Shown: positions 1 through 8,014 of the stretch, in pieces | Numbering within the stretch: the first letter of the stretch is position 1 | Layout of the letters: each line of letters starts with the position of its first letter | Origin: Streptomyces sp. A2-16 | GTDB lineage: Bacteria > Actinomycetota > Actinomycetes > Streptomycetales > Streptomycetaceae | Length of the DNA stretch: 64,000 bases | Direction: 5' to 3' | NCBI RefSeq assembly: GCF_018128905.1 | Contig: NZ_CP063808.1 | Coordinates: 3,658,001-3,722,000, forward strand | Position numbers and translations under genes: made by a program | Notes under the pieces: generated by a model | Seen by the model: the letters and a program-made list of their open reading frames with translations, nothing else | Told to the model about the DNA's origin: nothing | Databases searched by the model: none

Positions 1-309
1 CGTGAGGAACCCGGGCACGACATCGGGGCCCGGCGGCATCAGACCCGCGAGCCCGAAGAGGTACGTCCGCTCGTCCCCCGTCAGCCGCAGCGCCCGGGCC
101 AGTGCCTCGACGACCTGCGCGGACGGGTTGGCCGCCCGGCCCTGTTCGAGGCGGGTGACGTAGTCCACGGAGATGCCCGCCAGCAGGGCCAGTTCCTCGC
201 GCCGCAGCCCGGCCGCGCGCCTATGACCGCCCGAGGGGAGCCCGGCCGCGTCGGGGCGGACCCGGTCGCGCCAGCGCCGCAGCGCCCCGCCCAGTTCTGT
301 TGCCGCCAT
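1..309 (-). CDS. XRE-type helix-turn-helix regulator, MmyB-like (3' end cut by window)
   Basis: N-terminal 103 codons of a DNA-binding regulator whose 3' end lies outside the window. An HTH_31/XRE fold spans about residues 10-75, with the hallmark block GLRREELALLAGIS followed by DYVTRLEQGR and then the helix that ends in LFGLAG. This is the usual start of Streptomyces regulators carrying a C-terminal MmyB-like ligand-binding domain, and that domain would lie beyond the edge. The ATG at 309 is preceded by a GAGGA-like ribosome site. It is divergent from the SDR gene that follows, and in this family the regulator commonly controls an adjacent SDR. That regulatory link is inference. Confidence 0.85.
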   Translation of the reverse strand, partial: MAATELGGALRRWRDRVRPDAAGLPSGGHRRAAGLRREELALLAGISVDYVTRLEQGRAANPSAQVVEALARALRLTGDERTYLFGLAGLMPPGPDVVPGFLT

Positions 310-412
310 GCTCCTCAGTGAACACCGTCGGCCGCGGATGTGCCTGGTACCGCCAGTCCCAGGAAGAAGGGACATCTCGCTGACCGGACCACGGCGCGGC
401 AACCTGGCCGGC

Positions 413-1120
413 ATGACGACCACACTCATCACCGGAGCGAACAAGGGTCTCGGCTTCGAGACCGCCCGCCAACTCGTCGCCGCAGGCCACACCGTTCATG
501 TCGGCGCCCGTGACACCGAGCGCGGCCGCCGTGCGGCCGACTTGCTCGGCGCGCGGTTCGTCCAGCTCGATGTCACCGACGACGCCTCCGTCGAGGCCGC
601 GGCCAGGACCCTGGAGGCCGCGGGCGGCCTCGATGTCCTGATCAACAACGCCGGCGTCGAGGCCCGTACCGAGGACAACGCCGTACCGGTCGCGGCGACC
701 ACGACCGCCGACCAGCTGCGCACCACCTTCGAGACGAACGTCTTCGGCGTCGTCCGCGTGCTGCACGCCTTCCTGCCGCAGCTCCAGCGCTCGGCCGCCC
801 CCGTCGTGGTCAACGTCGGCAGCGGCCTGGGCTCGCTGACCCAGCTCTCCGACCCGCACCACCCCGCGCACTTCTACCCGGGCCTCGCCTATCCGACCTC
901 CAAGACCGCGCTCAACATGCTCACCGTGCAGTACGCGAAGGCCTTCCCTGCCCTGCGGATCAACTCCGTGGATCCCGGCTTCACCAGGACCGACCTGAAC
1001 GGCAACACGGGCACGCAGACCGTGGCGGAGGGCGCCGAGATCATCGTCCGCATGGCGCAGATCGCCCCCGACGGCCCGACCGGCGGCTACTTCGACGCCG
1101 AGGGCCCGGTGCCCTGGTGA
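413..1120 (+). CDS. Short-chain dehydrogenase/reductase (SDR)
   Basis: Classical SDR of 235 residues, shorter than the usual 250. The N-terminal nucleotide motif TGANKGLG is at about residues 6-13, the NNAG motif follows the fourth beta strand, and the catalytic YPTSK (Tyr-x3-Lys) is near residue 163. It probably reduces a small carbonyl with NADPH; the substrate cannot be told. An upstream in-frame ATG at 308 would add 35 residues unrelated to SDRs, so the ATG at 413, immediately before the Rossmann fold, was chosen although its ribosome site is weak. It lies divergent from the MmyB-type regulator, a common pairing in Streptomyces. Confidence 0.85.
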   Translation: MTTTLITGANKGLGFETARQLVAAGHTVHVGARDTERGRRAADLLGARFVQLDVTDDASVEAAARTLEAAGGLDVLINNAGVEARTEDNAVPVAATTTADQLRTTFETNVFGVVRVLHAFLPQLQRSAAPVVVNVGSGLGSLTQLSDPHHPAHFYPGLAYPTSKTALNMLTVQYAKAFPALRINSVDPGFTRTDLNGNTGTQTVAEGAEIIVRMAQIAPDGPTGGYFDAEGPVPW

Positions 1121-1124
1121 ACCA

Positions 1125-1262
1125 TCAGTGCCCGCCGCGCCGCAGCCTCACGCGGTACGAACAGTGCTCGGGCAGGAGGTGACCGACGGCCGGCTCCACG
1201 AGCCGACCGCCGGCCGACCGGTAGACCCGGTCGGTGCGCAGACCCACGTCCTGGACGCTCAT
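1125..1262 (-). CDS. Small hypothetical protein, 45 aa
   Basis: A 45-codon frame starting MSVQDVGLRTDRVYRSAGG and ending RLRRGGH. It has a good GAGGAGAAA ribosome site 7 nt before its ATG and starts 26 bp after the CoA-transferase stop on the same strand, so it could be the distal gene of that transcript. I recognise no family. It may be a genuine small protein or the truncated front of a longer gene whose rest was lost where the convergent SDR gene now ends, only 4 bp away. Confidence 0.35.
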   Translation of the reverse strand: MSVQDVGLRTDRVYRSAGGRLVEPAVGHLLPEHCSYRVRLRRGGH

Positions 1263-1287
1263 CGCTCGTTTCTCCTCGGGCCGGGGT

Positions 1288-2481
1288 TCAGACGATCGCG
1301 TCGGCACGCAGTGCTGCGATGTCCTCGCCGGTACGGCCGAGCTCCGTGAGGATCGCCTCGGTGTGCTCGCCCACCGCCGGGACCGGGTCCATGCGCGCGG
1401 GCAGTCCGGCGAGGTCGGCCGGGGGCAGCAGTGACTCCACCGAGGCCCCGCCGGGGAGGGCCACCTCGTGCCAGCGGCCGCGGGCGGCCAGGACCGGATG
1501 GTCGAGGAACGCGGCGACGTCGTTGACCCCGGCACAGGCGATGCCGAAGCCCTCCAGGTCCTTCAGGACCTCCGCCGCGTCCGAGCACGCGATCCGCTCG
1601 GCGACCACGGCGTTGACCTCCTCGCGGTGGGCGACCCGGGCCGAACCGGTGGCGAAGCGCGGATCCCCGGCCAGCTCGGGCCGTCGCAGGAAGTGGGTGC
1701 AGAGGGCGATCCACTCGCGTTCGTTCTGGATCGAGAAGAGCACCTCCTGGCCGTCGGCGGCCGTGAAGGCGCCGTACGGCGCGATCGTGGCGTGCTGGGT
1801 GCCCAGACGCGGCGGCTGACTGCCTCCGTAGCGGGTGTAATGGGCCGGCTGGCTCATCCACTCGGCCAGTGCCTCGAACAGGGACACCTCCACCGGGTAG
1901 GCCCTGCCGGTGGTGGCGCGGGTGTACAGCGCGGTGAGGATGCCGCTGTAGGCGTACATCCCGGCGGCGATGTCGGCGACCGAGATCCCGACGCGCGCGG
2001 TCTCCTCGGGGGTGCCGGTCAGGGACACCAGGCCCGTCTGACACTGCACGAGCAGGTCGTAGGACTTGCGGTCGGCCCACGGGCCGTCCGTGCCGTACCC
2101 GGAGATCGTGCAAGGGATCAGCCGCGGCCGGCGCTCGGCGAGGACGTCCACGCCGAGGCCCAGCCGGTCGGCCGCGCCCGGAGCCAGGTTCTGGACGAAC
2201 ACGTCGGCGCCGTCCAGGAGTTCGTTAAGGATCTCGAGGCCGCGCGGGTCCTTCAGATCCAGTGTGAGCGACTCCTTGGACCGGTTGAGCCACACGAAGT
2301 AGCTGGAGTGGCCGTGCACGGTCGTGTCGTAGCGGCGGGCGAAGTCACCCTCGCCCGGCCGCTCCACCTTGATCACGCGTGCGCCGAGGTCGGCCAGCTG
2401 GCGGGTGGCGTAGGGCGCGGCCACGGCCTGCTCCAGGCTGACCACGGTGATCCCGGACAGAGGAAGCTGCGGCACGCTCAT
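1288..2481 (-). CDS. CaiB/BaiF family III CoA-transferase
   Basis: A 397-residue family III CoA-transferase, full length for the family. The N-terminus has the conserved block GITVVSLEQAVAAPYATRQL, then GARVIKVERPGEGDFAR and the stretch SYFVWLNRSKESLTLDL. The catalytic aspartate is in SYDLLVQCQTG, followed by the GxP and EVSLFEAL blocks typical of these interlocked dimers. It would transfer CoA between an acyl-CoA donor and a free carboxylic acid; the acid is unknown. The ATG is preceded by AAAGGG. A separate acyl-CoA synthetase remnant nearby hints that this corner once held a larger acid-activation operon. Confidence 0.9.
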   Translation of the reverse strand: MSVPQLPLSGITVVSLEQAVAAPYATRQLADLGARVIKVERPGEGDFARRYDTTVHGHSSYFVWLNRSKESLTLDLKDPRGLEILNELLDGADVFVQNLAPGAADRLGLGVDVLAERRPRLIPCTISGYGTDGPWADRKSYDLLVQCQTGLVSLTGTPEETARVGISVADIAAGMYAYSGILTALYTRATTGRAYPVEVSLFEALAEWMSQPAHYTRYGGSQPPRLGTQHATIAPYGAFTAADGQEVLFSIQNEREWIALCTHFLRRPELAGDPRFATGSARVAHREEVNAVVAERIACSDAAEVLKDLEGFGIACAGVNDVAAFLDHPVLAARGRWHEVALPGGASVESLLPPADLAGLPARMDPVPAVGEHTEAILTELGRTGEDIAALRADAIV

Positions 2482-2611
2482 GCGGCCCTTTCTACGGCCG
2501 GATCCGAGAAGGTGTCAACGACCGCTCCACCCCTGTGACCTGTGCTGTTCACCACCGCATGACGGTCGGCGAGGTCACGCACGCCACTTTGTACGGCCTT
2601 TCGGCGGCCGC

Positions 2612-2878
2612 TCAGTTCCGGCGGCCGGGATGGCACAGCACCATGACCGCGCGCGCGACGAGCTCCCCGGCCCCGCCGAGTTCCTGGCGGTAGCGGTCCG
2701 TGATCTCCCGTACGGCCTCCACGAAGCCGGGGTCGGCGGCACGGGCGCGGGCCGGGGCGGGGAGTTCCTGGGCCATCTCGCGCCGCCGCGCCAGCAGCGC
2801 GATGATCTCCTCGTCGAGACGCTCTATCCGGGTCGGTGACATGTCTTCCCCGGCGGCGGTGGCCTGGTTCGTCGTCAC
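2612..2878 (-). CDS. Chorismate mutase, AroQ type (small, stand-alone)
   Basis: An 88-residue all-helical chorismate mutase domain. The first helix reads IERLDEEIIALLARRREMAQEL, the AroQ signature with the arginine/lysine used to bind chorismate carboxylates. It is followed by a short loop with DPGFVEAVREITDRYRQE and a third helix. Such a protein converts chorismate to prephenate in the cytoplasm. The GTG at 2878 is preferred because GGAG lies 7 nt upstream; the longer frame upstream runs through an unrelated remnant. It stands alone here, not beside aromatic amino-acid genes, so a role in secondary metabolism or an orphan housekeeping copy are both possible. Confidence 0.8.
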   Translation of the reverse strand: MTTNQATAAGEDMSPTRIERLDEEIIALLARRREMAQELPAPARARAADPGFVEAVREITDRYRQELGGAGELVARAVMVLCHPGRRN

Positions 2879-2919
2879 GCTGGATCTCCGTTCCTCTGCG
2901 CGGAATGCGGCGCGTTCCT

Positions 2920-2970
2920 TCACAACCGGTCCCTGAACACCTTGCCCGTGGCGATCGTCGGGAATGCCTC
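2920..2970 (-). pseudogene. C-terminal remnant of an AMP-binding acyl-CoA synthetase
   Basis: Between the chorismate mutase and the MarR gene the minus strand reads EAFPTIATGKVFRDRL followed by a TGA. This is the very end of acyl-CoA/aryl-CoA ligases: the PxTxTGK block carrying the catalytic C-terminal lysine, then the last basic-hydrophobic residues. Upstream homology fades within about 10 codons and there is no start, so only the tail of the gene survives. It marks a deletion between the regulator and the mutase. Confidence 0.55.
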
Positions 2971-3034
2971 CGAAGACCCGGTGGTCCACGGCACCTCGCC
3001 GGGGGCGGGCCGTCCGTGTCGGAGAGGGCCGGTG

Positions 3035-3493
3035 TCAGGCCGGTGCGCGCAGGGTTTCCAGGGCGCGCACGAGGGGGGCGAGTTCGGGATTCCGGGCAGC
3101 CTGGTCGAGGGCCTCGCGCAGGGCCTTCTCGTTGGTGGGGCGGGCCTGTTCGAGGAGGGTGCGGCCGGCGTCGGTGACGTCGGTGTAGATGCCGCGGCGG
3201 TCGGTGGGGCAGAGGTAGCGGGAGAGCAGGCCGCGGTCCTCGAGGCGGGTGACCAGGCGGGTGGTGGCGCTCTGGCTGAGGACGACCGCGTCGGCGACCT
3301 GTTTCATCTGCAGGTGTCCGCCCTCGCCGTCGTGCTGGCGGCCCAGGACGTCGAGCAGGGAGTACTCGCGCACGCTGAGCTCGTGGCCGGACTGCAGGGC
3401 CCTCTCGATGTGCGCCTCGATGCGTCCGTGCAGCAGGGAGAGCGCGCACCACCCCTGGGCGAGGGCGGTCAGCGCGGGGTCTGTGGCGGTCAT
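3035..3493 (-). CDS. MarR family transcriptional regulator
   Basis: A 152-residue winged-helix repressor. Helix 1 dimerisation segment, then REYSLLDVLGRQ, the recognition-helix region SQSATTRLVTRLEDRGLL and the wing with CPTDRRGIYTDVTDAGRTLL (the DxRxxxxxLT-like wing motif) are all in place. The ATG at 3493 has GGAGGAAG 8-10 nt upstream. The upstream spacer contains two TGCATC elements (3536-3541 and 3560-3565), 24 bp apart, which could be operator half-sites, though this is only suggestive. The target gene is not obvious. Confidence 0.88.
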   Translation of the reverse strand: MTATDPALTALAQGWCALSLLHGRIEAHIERALQSGHELSVREYSLLDVLGRQHDGEGGHLQMKQVADAVVLSQSATTRLVTRLEDRGLLSRYLCPTDRRGIYTDVTDAGRTLLEQARPTNEKALREALDQAARNPELAPLVRALETLRAPA

Positions 3494-3689
3494 GGGGCCT
3501 GCTTCCTCCGTCCCGGTGCGGTACGACCAGGATATTGCATCGGTGAAACTTCCGGCGTCTGCATCTATAGCGCGTGCACAACTATCGGGCTCCGACGACC
3601 GGCCCCGCGGAGCCGGACCTGGTGCAACGCGCACGTTCGTCGGTCTCATCGGGGTCGTGCGCGAGTTCCGCTGAGCCTCCCGGCTCCCG

Positions 3690-4697
3690 CTACGTCCGGG
3701 CCAGGTGCCGCATCGCCAGGGCCAGGTGCAGGCGCAGCCGGCCCTGAGGGGTGCGCAGTGGCCAGCCCAGCAGCTGCTCCGCGTGGGACAGCCGGTCCTG
3801 GAGCGTGGAGTGGTGGACGTTGACCTCGGCGGCGGCCGCCCGCAGGCTCGCCGTCGCGACCACGGCGTGCAGCGTGGCGAGCAGCCACGGCGTGCTCGCC
3901 CCCGCCGACTCCAGCGCCTGGACGTCGGGCGGCGGCTCCGCGCCCGGCGCGACGAGGTCGGCCAGCAGCGCGACGCCGCCCAGTTCGTCGGCGTGCACGA
4001 CTCTCGGTCCGGGGTCCTGAGCCGTGCCCTCCGCGGTGAAGCGCAGCGCGGTACGGGCCTGCGCCCAGGACCGCGGCAGATCGAGCACGGGCACCGCTGG
4101 CCCCACCCCCGCCCGCCCCGCGGGCAGTTCGGCGCCCGCCCGCCCGGACACGATCCGGGGCCGCCCGTCGAGCGGGGCCAGCGCCCGGGCGGGCGCGGCG
4201 GGATCCAGGCCGAGCCCACGCGCCGCGTGCAGCCGGGCGGCCTCGGGGGCCGTGGCGTCCAGCAGGGTCTCCACCAGCGCGGGATCATCGACGGGGGCGC
4301 GTCCCCGCGTACGGTCCAGAACGAGCCGTACGGCCCCCGCGGCCCGCTCCAGAATCACCGCGTCGACCACACTGGGCGCCGCCTCGGCCCGCTCAAGCCA
4401 CAGCGCGGCGGCTCCACCCGGGGCGAGGGCGGCGGAGGGCCAGCCGGGATCCGGCGGTGCCCCGGAGTCCCGGCGCGTCCCGTCGGCCTCGACCCGCACC
4501 TGCACCCGCCGCTCGGTGTCGACCAGCCGCGCGGGCACCCCGGCCAGCACGGCCGCCCCGCGCACCAGGGCCTCCAGCCCCGCGCGGGACTCGGACAGGC
4601 GGTCGAAGTAGGCGATGACCCGGACCGCGGCACCCGCATCCGGATCCAGCGCGGTGAGGCGCCCGGCCAGCTCTTTCATGGGTCCATGGTGCGGCAT
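3690..4697 (-). CDS. PucR/CdaR-type helix-turn-helix regulator
   Basis: A 335-residue protein with the PucR C-terminal HTH in the last 60 residues: LLATLHAVVATASLRAAAAEVNVHHSTLQDRL, then LLGWPLRTPQGRLRLHLALAMRHL. The block in which a helix-turn-helix is followed by R-L-x-L-x-L-A is diagnostic. The middle (about 60-270) is a GAF/sensor-like region of low complexity. Two starts are possible, ATG at 4697 and ATG at 4679; neither has a strong ribosome site, so the longer one is given. It is followed by the MarR gene and preceded by the esterase, all on the minus strand. The effector is unknown. Confidence 0.8.
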   Translation of the reverse strand: MPHHGPMKELAGRLTALDPDAGAAVRVIAYFDRLSESRAGLEALVRGAAVLAGVPARLVDTERRVQVRVEADGTRRDSGAPPDPGWPSAALAPGGAAALWLERAEAAPSVVDAVILERAAGAVRLVLDRTRGRAPVDDPALVETLLDATAPEAARLHAARGLGLDPAAPARALAPLDGRPRIVSGRAGAELPAGRAGVGPAVPVLDLPRSWAQARTALRFTAEGTAQDPGPRVVHADELGGVALLADLVAPGAEPPPDVQALESAGASTPWLLATLHAVVATASLRAAAAEVNVHHSTLQDRLSHAEQLLGWPLRTPQGRLRLHLALAMRHLART

Positions 4698-4837
4698 GGG
4701 GGTCTCGATGCGCCCCTGCGAGGGGAGCGGGATCGTGCCGTGTGCGGATCGGCCCTCCGGCGGGTCCGGTCACCGCGGTGCCGCGGCGGCCCGACGGCCC
4801 ACCGCGGCACCTCCTCGGCGCGCCTGGCCGCGGCACC

Positions 4838-5815
4838 CTAGGTGCCGAGCAACCTCCGCAGCCACGCCAGGTGCGCCGCCCGCGCGGCCTGGGACAGCGC
4901 CGCCTGCGGGGCGAAACCGTCGAACCCGTGGAAGCCGCCCGGCCACACGTGCAGCTCCGCGATGCCGCCCGCCTGCCAGATCCTGGACGCGTACGCCACG
5001 ACCTCGTCCCGGAAGGTCTCCGCCGACCCCACGTCGAGGAAGGCGGGAGGCAGCCCCGACAGGTCCTCGGCGCGGGCCGGCGCCGCGTACGCGGGAACGT
5101 CGGGCCCACCCCGCAGCTCACCCAGCAGAGCGGTCCAGCCCGTCTCGTTGGCCGTACGGTCCCACACCCCCAGCCCCGCCATCTGATACGTCGACGGGCT
5201 GTCGTTGCGGTCGTCCAGCATCGGGCACATCAGCAGTTGCCCCACCGGCCGCGGCCCCTTGCGGTCCCGGGTGAGCAGGGCCAGTGCCGCCGACAGGCCG
5301 CCACCCGCGCTCGCCCCGGCGATCACGATCCGCTCGGGGTCACCACCGATCTCCCCGGCGTGCTCGGACGTCCACACGAGACCGGCGTAGACGTCCTCGA
5401 CCGGCGCCGGATGCGGATGTTCGGGCGCCAGCCGGTACTCCACCGACACCACGACCGCGTCCAGTTCCCTCGCCCAGGCCAGCGGGCCGTCCACGCCGAC
5501 GCGGTTGTTGCCGAGGACCATGCCCCCGCCGTGGACGTGGTAGATCACCGGACGGCCGGTGCCCGGGGGCGCCTCGGCGGCGGGCCGGCAGATCAGCAGC
5601 GAGATCTCGGGGGCGCCCTCCGGTCCCGGCACCGAGCGGTCCTCGACCTCGAAGAACCCGTCCAGCGTCAGGTCCAGGTCGGCCAGCATCTCGATGCCCG
5701 CCCCCTGGCGCACGAGGTCGATCTCGTCCAGGGCGAGACCGGGTGAGATCACGTCCTTGATCAGATCCAGGGCGGCACTGAGCTCGGGGTCGAACGGGGG
5801 CGGCACATGTGTCAT
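4838..5815 (-). CDS. Alpha/beta hydrolase, HSL (hormone-sensitive lipase) family esterase
   Basis: A 325-residue esterase of the bacterial HSL/family IV type. The oxyanion-hole motif HVHGGGMVLG is near residue 93, the nucleophile elbow GASAGG is near 165, the acid in FLDVGSAETFRDE near 265, and the catalytic histidine in PGGFHGFDGF near 296, so the triad looks complete. It should hydrolyse short-chain acyl esters in the cytoplasm. The ATG has GAGGAGAAG at ideal spacing. It is divergent from terC across a spacer with two large palindromes. Confidence 0.9.
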   Translation of the reverse strand: MTHVPPPFDPELSAALDLIKDVISPGLALDEIDLVRQGAGIEMLADLDLTLDGFFEVEDRSVPGPEGAPEISLLICRPAAEAPPGTGRPVIYHVHGGGMVLGNNRVGVDGPLAWARELDAVVVSVEYRLAPEHPHPAPVEDVYAGLVWTSEHAGEIGGDPERIVIAGASAGGGLSAALALLTRDRKGPRPVGQLLMCPMLDDRNDSPSTYQMAGLGVWDRTANETGWTALLGELRGGPDVPAYAAPARAEDLSGLPPAFLDVGSAETFRDEVVAYASRIWQAGGIAELHVWPGGFHGFDGFAPQAALSQAARAAHLAWLRRLLGT

Positions 5816-5884
5816 GGCTTCTCCTCACGCGGGGCGCGGCGGCTCGTGGCGTCATGATCGGGGCAGCCGCGTCCGTCCGGGGCG

Positions 5885-5920
5885 CCGCCGTACGGCGGAA
5901 CCTGCCCGCCGTACGGCGGG
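5885..5920. promoter_or_regulatory. Twin perfect palindromes between esterase and terC
   Basis: Two perfect palindromes with the same core, CCGCCGTACGGCGG at 5885-5898 and CCCGCCGTACGGCGGG at 5905-5920, lie 20 bp apart centre to centre in the divergent spacer. The roughly two-turn spacing fits a pair of operator sites for a dimeric regulator. In RNA either could also form a hairpin. No adjacent regulator gene is an obvious partner. Confidence 0.4.
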
Positions 5921-6062
5921 TGGTGAGAGGCGGGGTCCCACCATGGTCTCCCGTGACCTGCGGTTCCTTGCCATCGCATGACCTGTTGTTCACCTTCCGT
6001 AGGTGGAACGGGCGCCCGGCGGTGACAACGCTGTCGATGCCCCCCACGCACCAGGAGAACCA

Positions 6063-7031
6063 GTGAACGTCTCTGTCACCGTCTGGCTGCTGACCGTCGT
6101 CGCCCTGTGCGTCCTGGTCGGCGCCGACTTCTTCATCGGCCGCAAGCCCCACGACGTGTCCGTCAAGGAGGCCGGCATCTGGACCGTCGTCTGGGTCGTC
6201 CTGGCCTGTCTCTTCGGACTCGGACTGTTCTTCTTCGGCGGCGGGAAACCCACGGGCGAGTTCTTCGCCGGGTACATCACCGAGAAGTCGCTGAGCGTCG
6301 ACAACCTCTTCGTGTTCGTCCTGATCATGGGGAAGTTCGCGGTGCCCTCGCAGTACCAGCAGCGGGTGCTGATGGTCGGCGTCGTGATGGCGCTGGTGCT
6401 GCGCGCCGGGTTCATCGTGGCCGGAGCGGCGATCATCTCCGCGTTCTCCTGGGTGTTCTACATCTTCGGCGCCTTCCTCATCTGGACCGCGTGGAAGCTC
6501 GTGCAGGACGCCCGCAAGGACGACCACGACGAGGAGTACGAGGAGAACAAGCTGCTGAAGATGGTGGAGAAGCGGTTCGGGGTGGCGGACCGGTACCACG
6601 GCACCAAGCTGTGGATCGAGGAGAACGGCAAGCGGATCATGACCCCGATGCTCGTCGTGATGCTCGCCATCGGCTCCACCGACGTGCTGTTCGCCCTGGA
6701 CTCCATCCCGGCGATCTACGGCCTCACCCAGGACCCGTACATCGTCTTCACCGCCAACGCGTTCGCCCTGATGGGCCTGCGCCAGCTGTACTTCCTCATC
6801 GGCGGCCTGCTGAAGAAGCTGGTCCACCTCAGCTACGGCCTGTCGATCATCCTCGGCTTCATCGGCGTCAAACTCGTCCTGCACGCCCTGCACGAGTCCG
6901 GCGTCCACGTCCCCGAGATCAGCATCCCCTTCTCGCTGGGCTTCATCGTCCTCGTCCTGACGATCACCACGCTCACGAGCCTGCGCGCCGCGAAGCAGCA
7001 GGAGCGGTCGGAGGTGGAACGGGCGGCGTGA
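6063..7031 (+). CDS. TerC family integral membrane protein
   Basis: A 322-residue TerC-type protein with about nine hydrophobic segments. It contains the family blocks KSLSVDNLFVFVLIM and GSTDVLFALDSIPAIYG with membrane-embedded acidic residues, then FALMGLRQLYFLIGG. TerC proteins are linked to tellurite resistance and, in several bacteria, to Mn2+ handling of the secretory pathway. The GTG start at 6063 follows AGGAGAACCA; an upstream in-frame ATG at 6003 would add 20 non-membrane residues and is unlikely. I looked for the yybP-ykoY manganese riboswitch often found ahead of such genes and did not see its conserved core. Confidence 0.9.
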   Translation: MNVSVTVWLLTVVALCVLVGADFFIGRKPHDVSVKEAGIWTVVWVVLACLFGLGLFFFGGGKPTGEFFAGYITEKSLSVDNLFVFVLIMGKFAVPSQYQQRVLMVGVVMALVLRAGFIVAGAAIISAFSWVFYIFGAFLIWTAWKLVQDARKDDHDEEYEENKLLKMVEKRFGVADRYHGTKLWIEENGKRIMTPMLVVMLAIGSTDVLFALDSIPAIYGLTQDPYIVFTANAFALMGLRQLYFLIGGLLKKLVHLSYGLSIILGFIGVKLVLHALHESGVHVPEISIPFSLGFIVLVLTITTLTSLRAAKQQERSEVERAA

Positions 7032-7064
7032 GCCGGTGGTGGGCGAGGTGTCACCGACGTGCCC

Positions 7065-7095
7065 TTGACTTCGAGAGCTCTCCAAGTTCTAGCGT
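7065..7095 (+). promoter_or_regulatory. MerR-type promoter with 19-bp spacer
   Basis: TTGACT (7065-7070) and TAGCGT (7090-7095) are separated by exactly 19 bp, the over-long spacing remodelled by MerR-family activators. The spacer holds the near-perfect inverted repeat ACTTCGAGAG/CTCTCCAAGT. The site sits 37 bp before the LLM oxidoreductase ATG. No MerR gene flanks it; the only one in the window is 15 kb away and its own site has different arms. Confidence 0.65.
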
Positions 7096-7132
7096 CAGCC
7101 GGGTCGGTGAAGGTTCTGGGACGGAGACGGAC

Positions 7133-8014
7133 ATGCGTGTGGGCGTGCACATCAACCGGTTCGACCACCCTGCAGGCGCGCCCGCTCTCGGGGCGGAGCT
7201 CGCCGCCGCCGGTGCCGCGGCGGAGGCGGCCGGGGTGAGCTGGCTGTCGGTGATGGACCACTACTTCCAGATGGAGTTCAACGGCGGCGCCGAGGACCCC
7301 ATGCTGGAGGCCTACACGACCCTGGGCTTCCTCGCGGCCCACACCGAGACGGTCCAGCTCGGCGCACTGGTGACCGGAGTGACGTACCGCCACCCCGGAC
7401 TGCTCGCCAAGATCGCGACCACGCTCGACGTGCTCTCCGGCGGCCGGGCCACCCTCGGCATCGGAGCAGCCTGGTACGACCGCGAGCACCAGGGGCTCGG
7501 CGTGCCGTTCCCGCCGCTCGCGGAGCGTTTCGAGCGGCTGGAGGAGGTCCTGCGGATCTGTCTGCAGATGTGGGACCCGGCGACGAACGGCCCCTTCGAG
7601 GGCGCCCACTACCGGCTCGCCGAGACCTTGTGCGTACCGGCCCCGGTCAGCAGCCCGCACCCCGAGATCATGATCGGTGGCAGCGGCGAGAAGAAGACGC
7701 TCCGCCTGGTCGCCCGCCACGGCGACGCCTGCAACCTCTTCGCCTCCTCGCCGCAGGAGGTCACGCACAAGCTCGACGTGCTGCGCCGCCACTGCGACAC
7801 CGAGGGGCGGGACTACGACGAGATCCGCAAGACCGTCCTCTACATGGGCGAGTCGGCCACCGAGGGCGATGTCGACGGCTTCGCGCGGGACGTCACCGGC
7901 TACACCAAGCTCGGCATCGACACGGTCATCCTCGCCCCGCGCACCGGCGCCCCCGCCGAGTGGATCGAACGCTTCACGGCACCCGCCGTACAGCGGCTCG
8001 CCGAACTGGACTAG
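7133..8014 (+). CDS. LLM-class F420-dependent oxidoreductase
   Basis: A 293-residue luciferase-like (TIM-barrel) monooxygenase/reductase of the TIGR03560-like F420 group. It begins RVGVHINRFDH and contains SWLSVMDHYFQM, GALVTGVTYRHPGLLAK and LDVLSGGRATLGIGAAWYD, then ISGSGEKKTLR-type phosphate contacts written here as IGGSGEKKTLRLVARHGDACNLF. In actinomycetes these usually use coenzyme F420 rather than FMN. The substrate is unknown. It is apparently controlled from the MerR-type promoter just upstream, suggesting induction by a small xenobiotic or redox-active compound. Confidence 0.85.
   Translation: MRVGVHINRFDHPAGAPALGAELAAAGAAAEAAGVSWLSVMDHYFQMEFNGGAEDPMLEAYTTLGFLAAHTETVQLGALVTGVTYRHPGLLAKIATTLDVLSGGRATLGIGAAWYDREHQGLGVPFPPLAERFERLEEVLRICLQMWDPATNGPFEGAHYRLAETLCVPAPVSSPHPEIMIGGSGEKKTLRLVARHGDACNLFASSPQEVTHKLDVLRRHCDTEGRDYDEIRKTVLYMGESATEGDVDGFARDVTGYTKLGIDTVILAPRTGAPAEWIERFTAPAVQRLAELD

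Noticed and set aside
2478..3581. Long minus-strand frame of 367 codons
   Set aside because: Very rich in Arg/Pro/Gly, no domain, and it overlaps the chorismate mutase and MarR genes in another frame; it is a GC-rich shadow.
5816..6062. yybP-ykoY manganese riboswitch ahead of terC
   Set aside because: The conserved riboswitch core was looked for and not seen; only the two palindromes are present.
5340..7085. 581-codon minus-strand frame across terC
   Set aside because: Antisense of terC and the esterase; composition (Asp/Glu/His runs) is typical of a reverse shadow of a hydrophobic gene.
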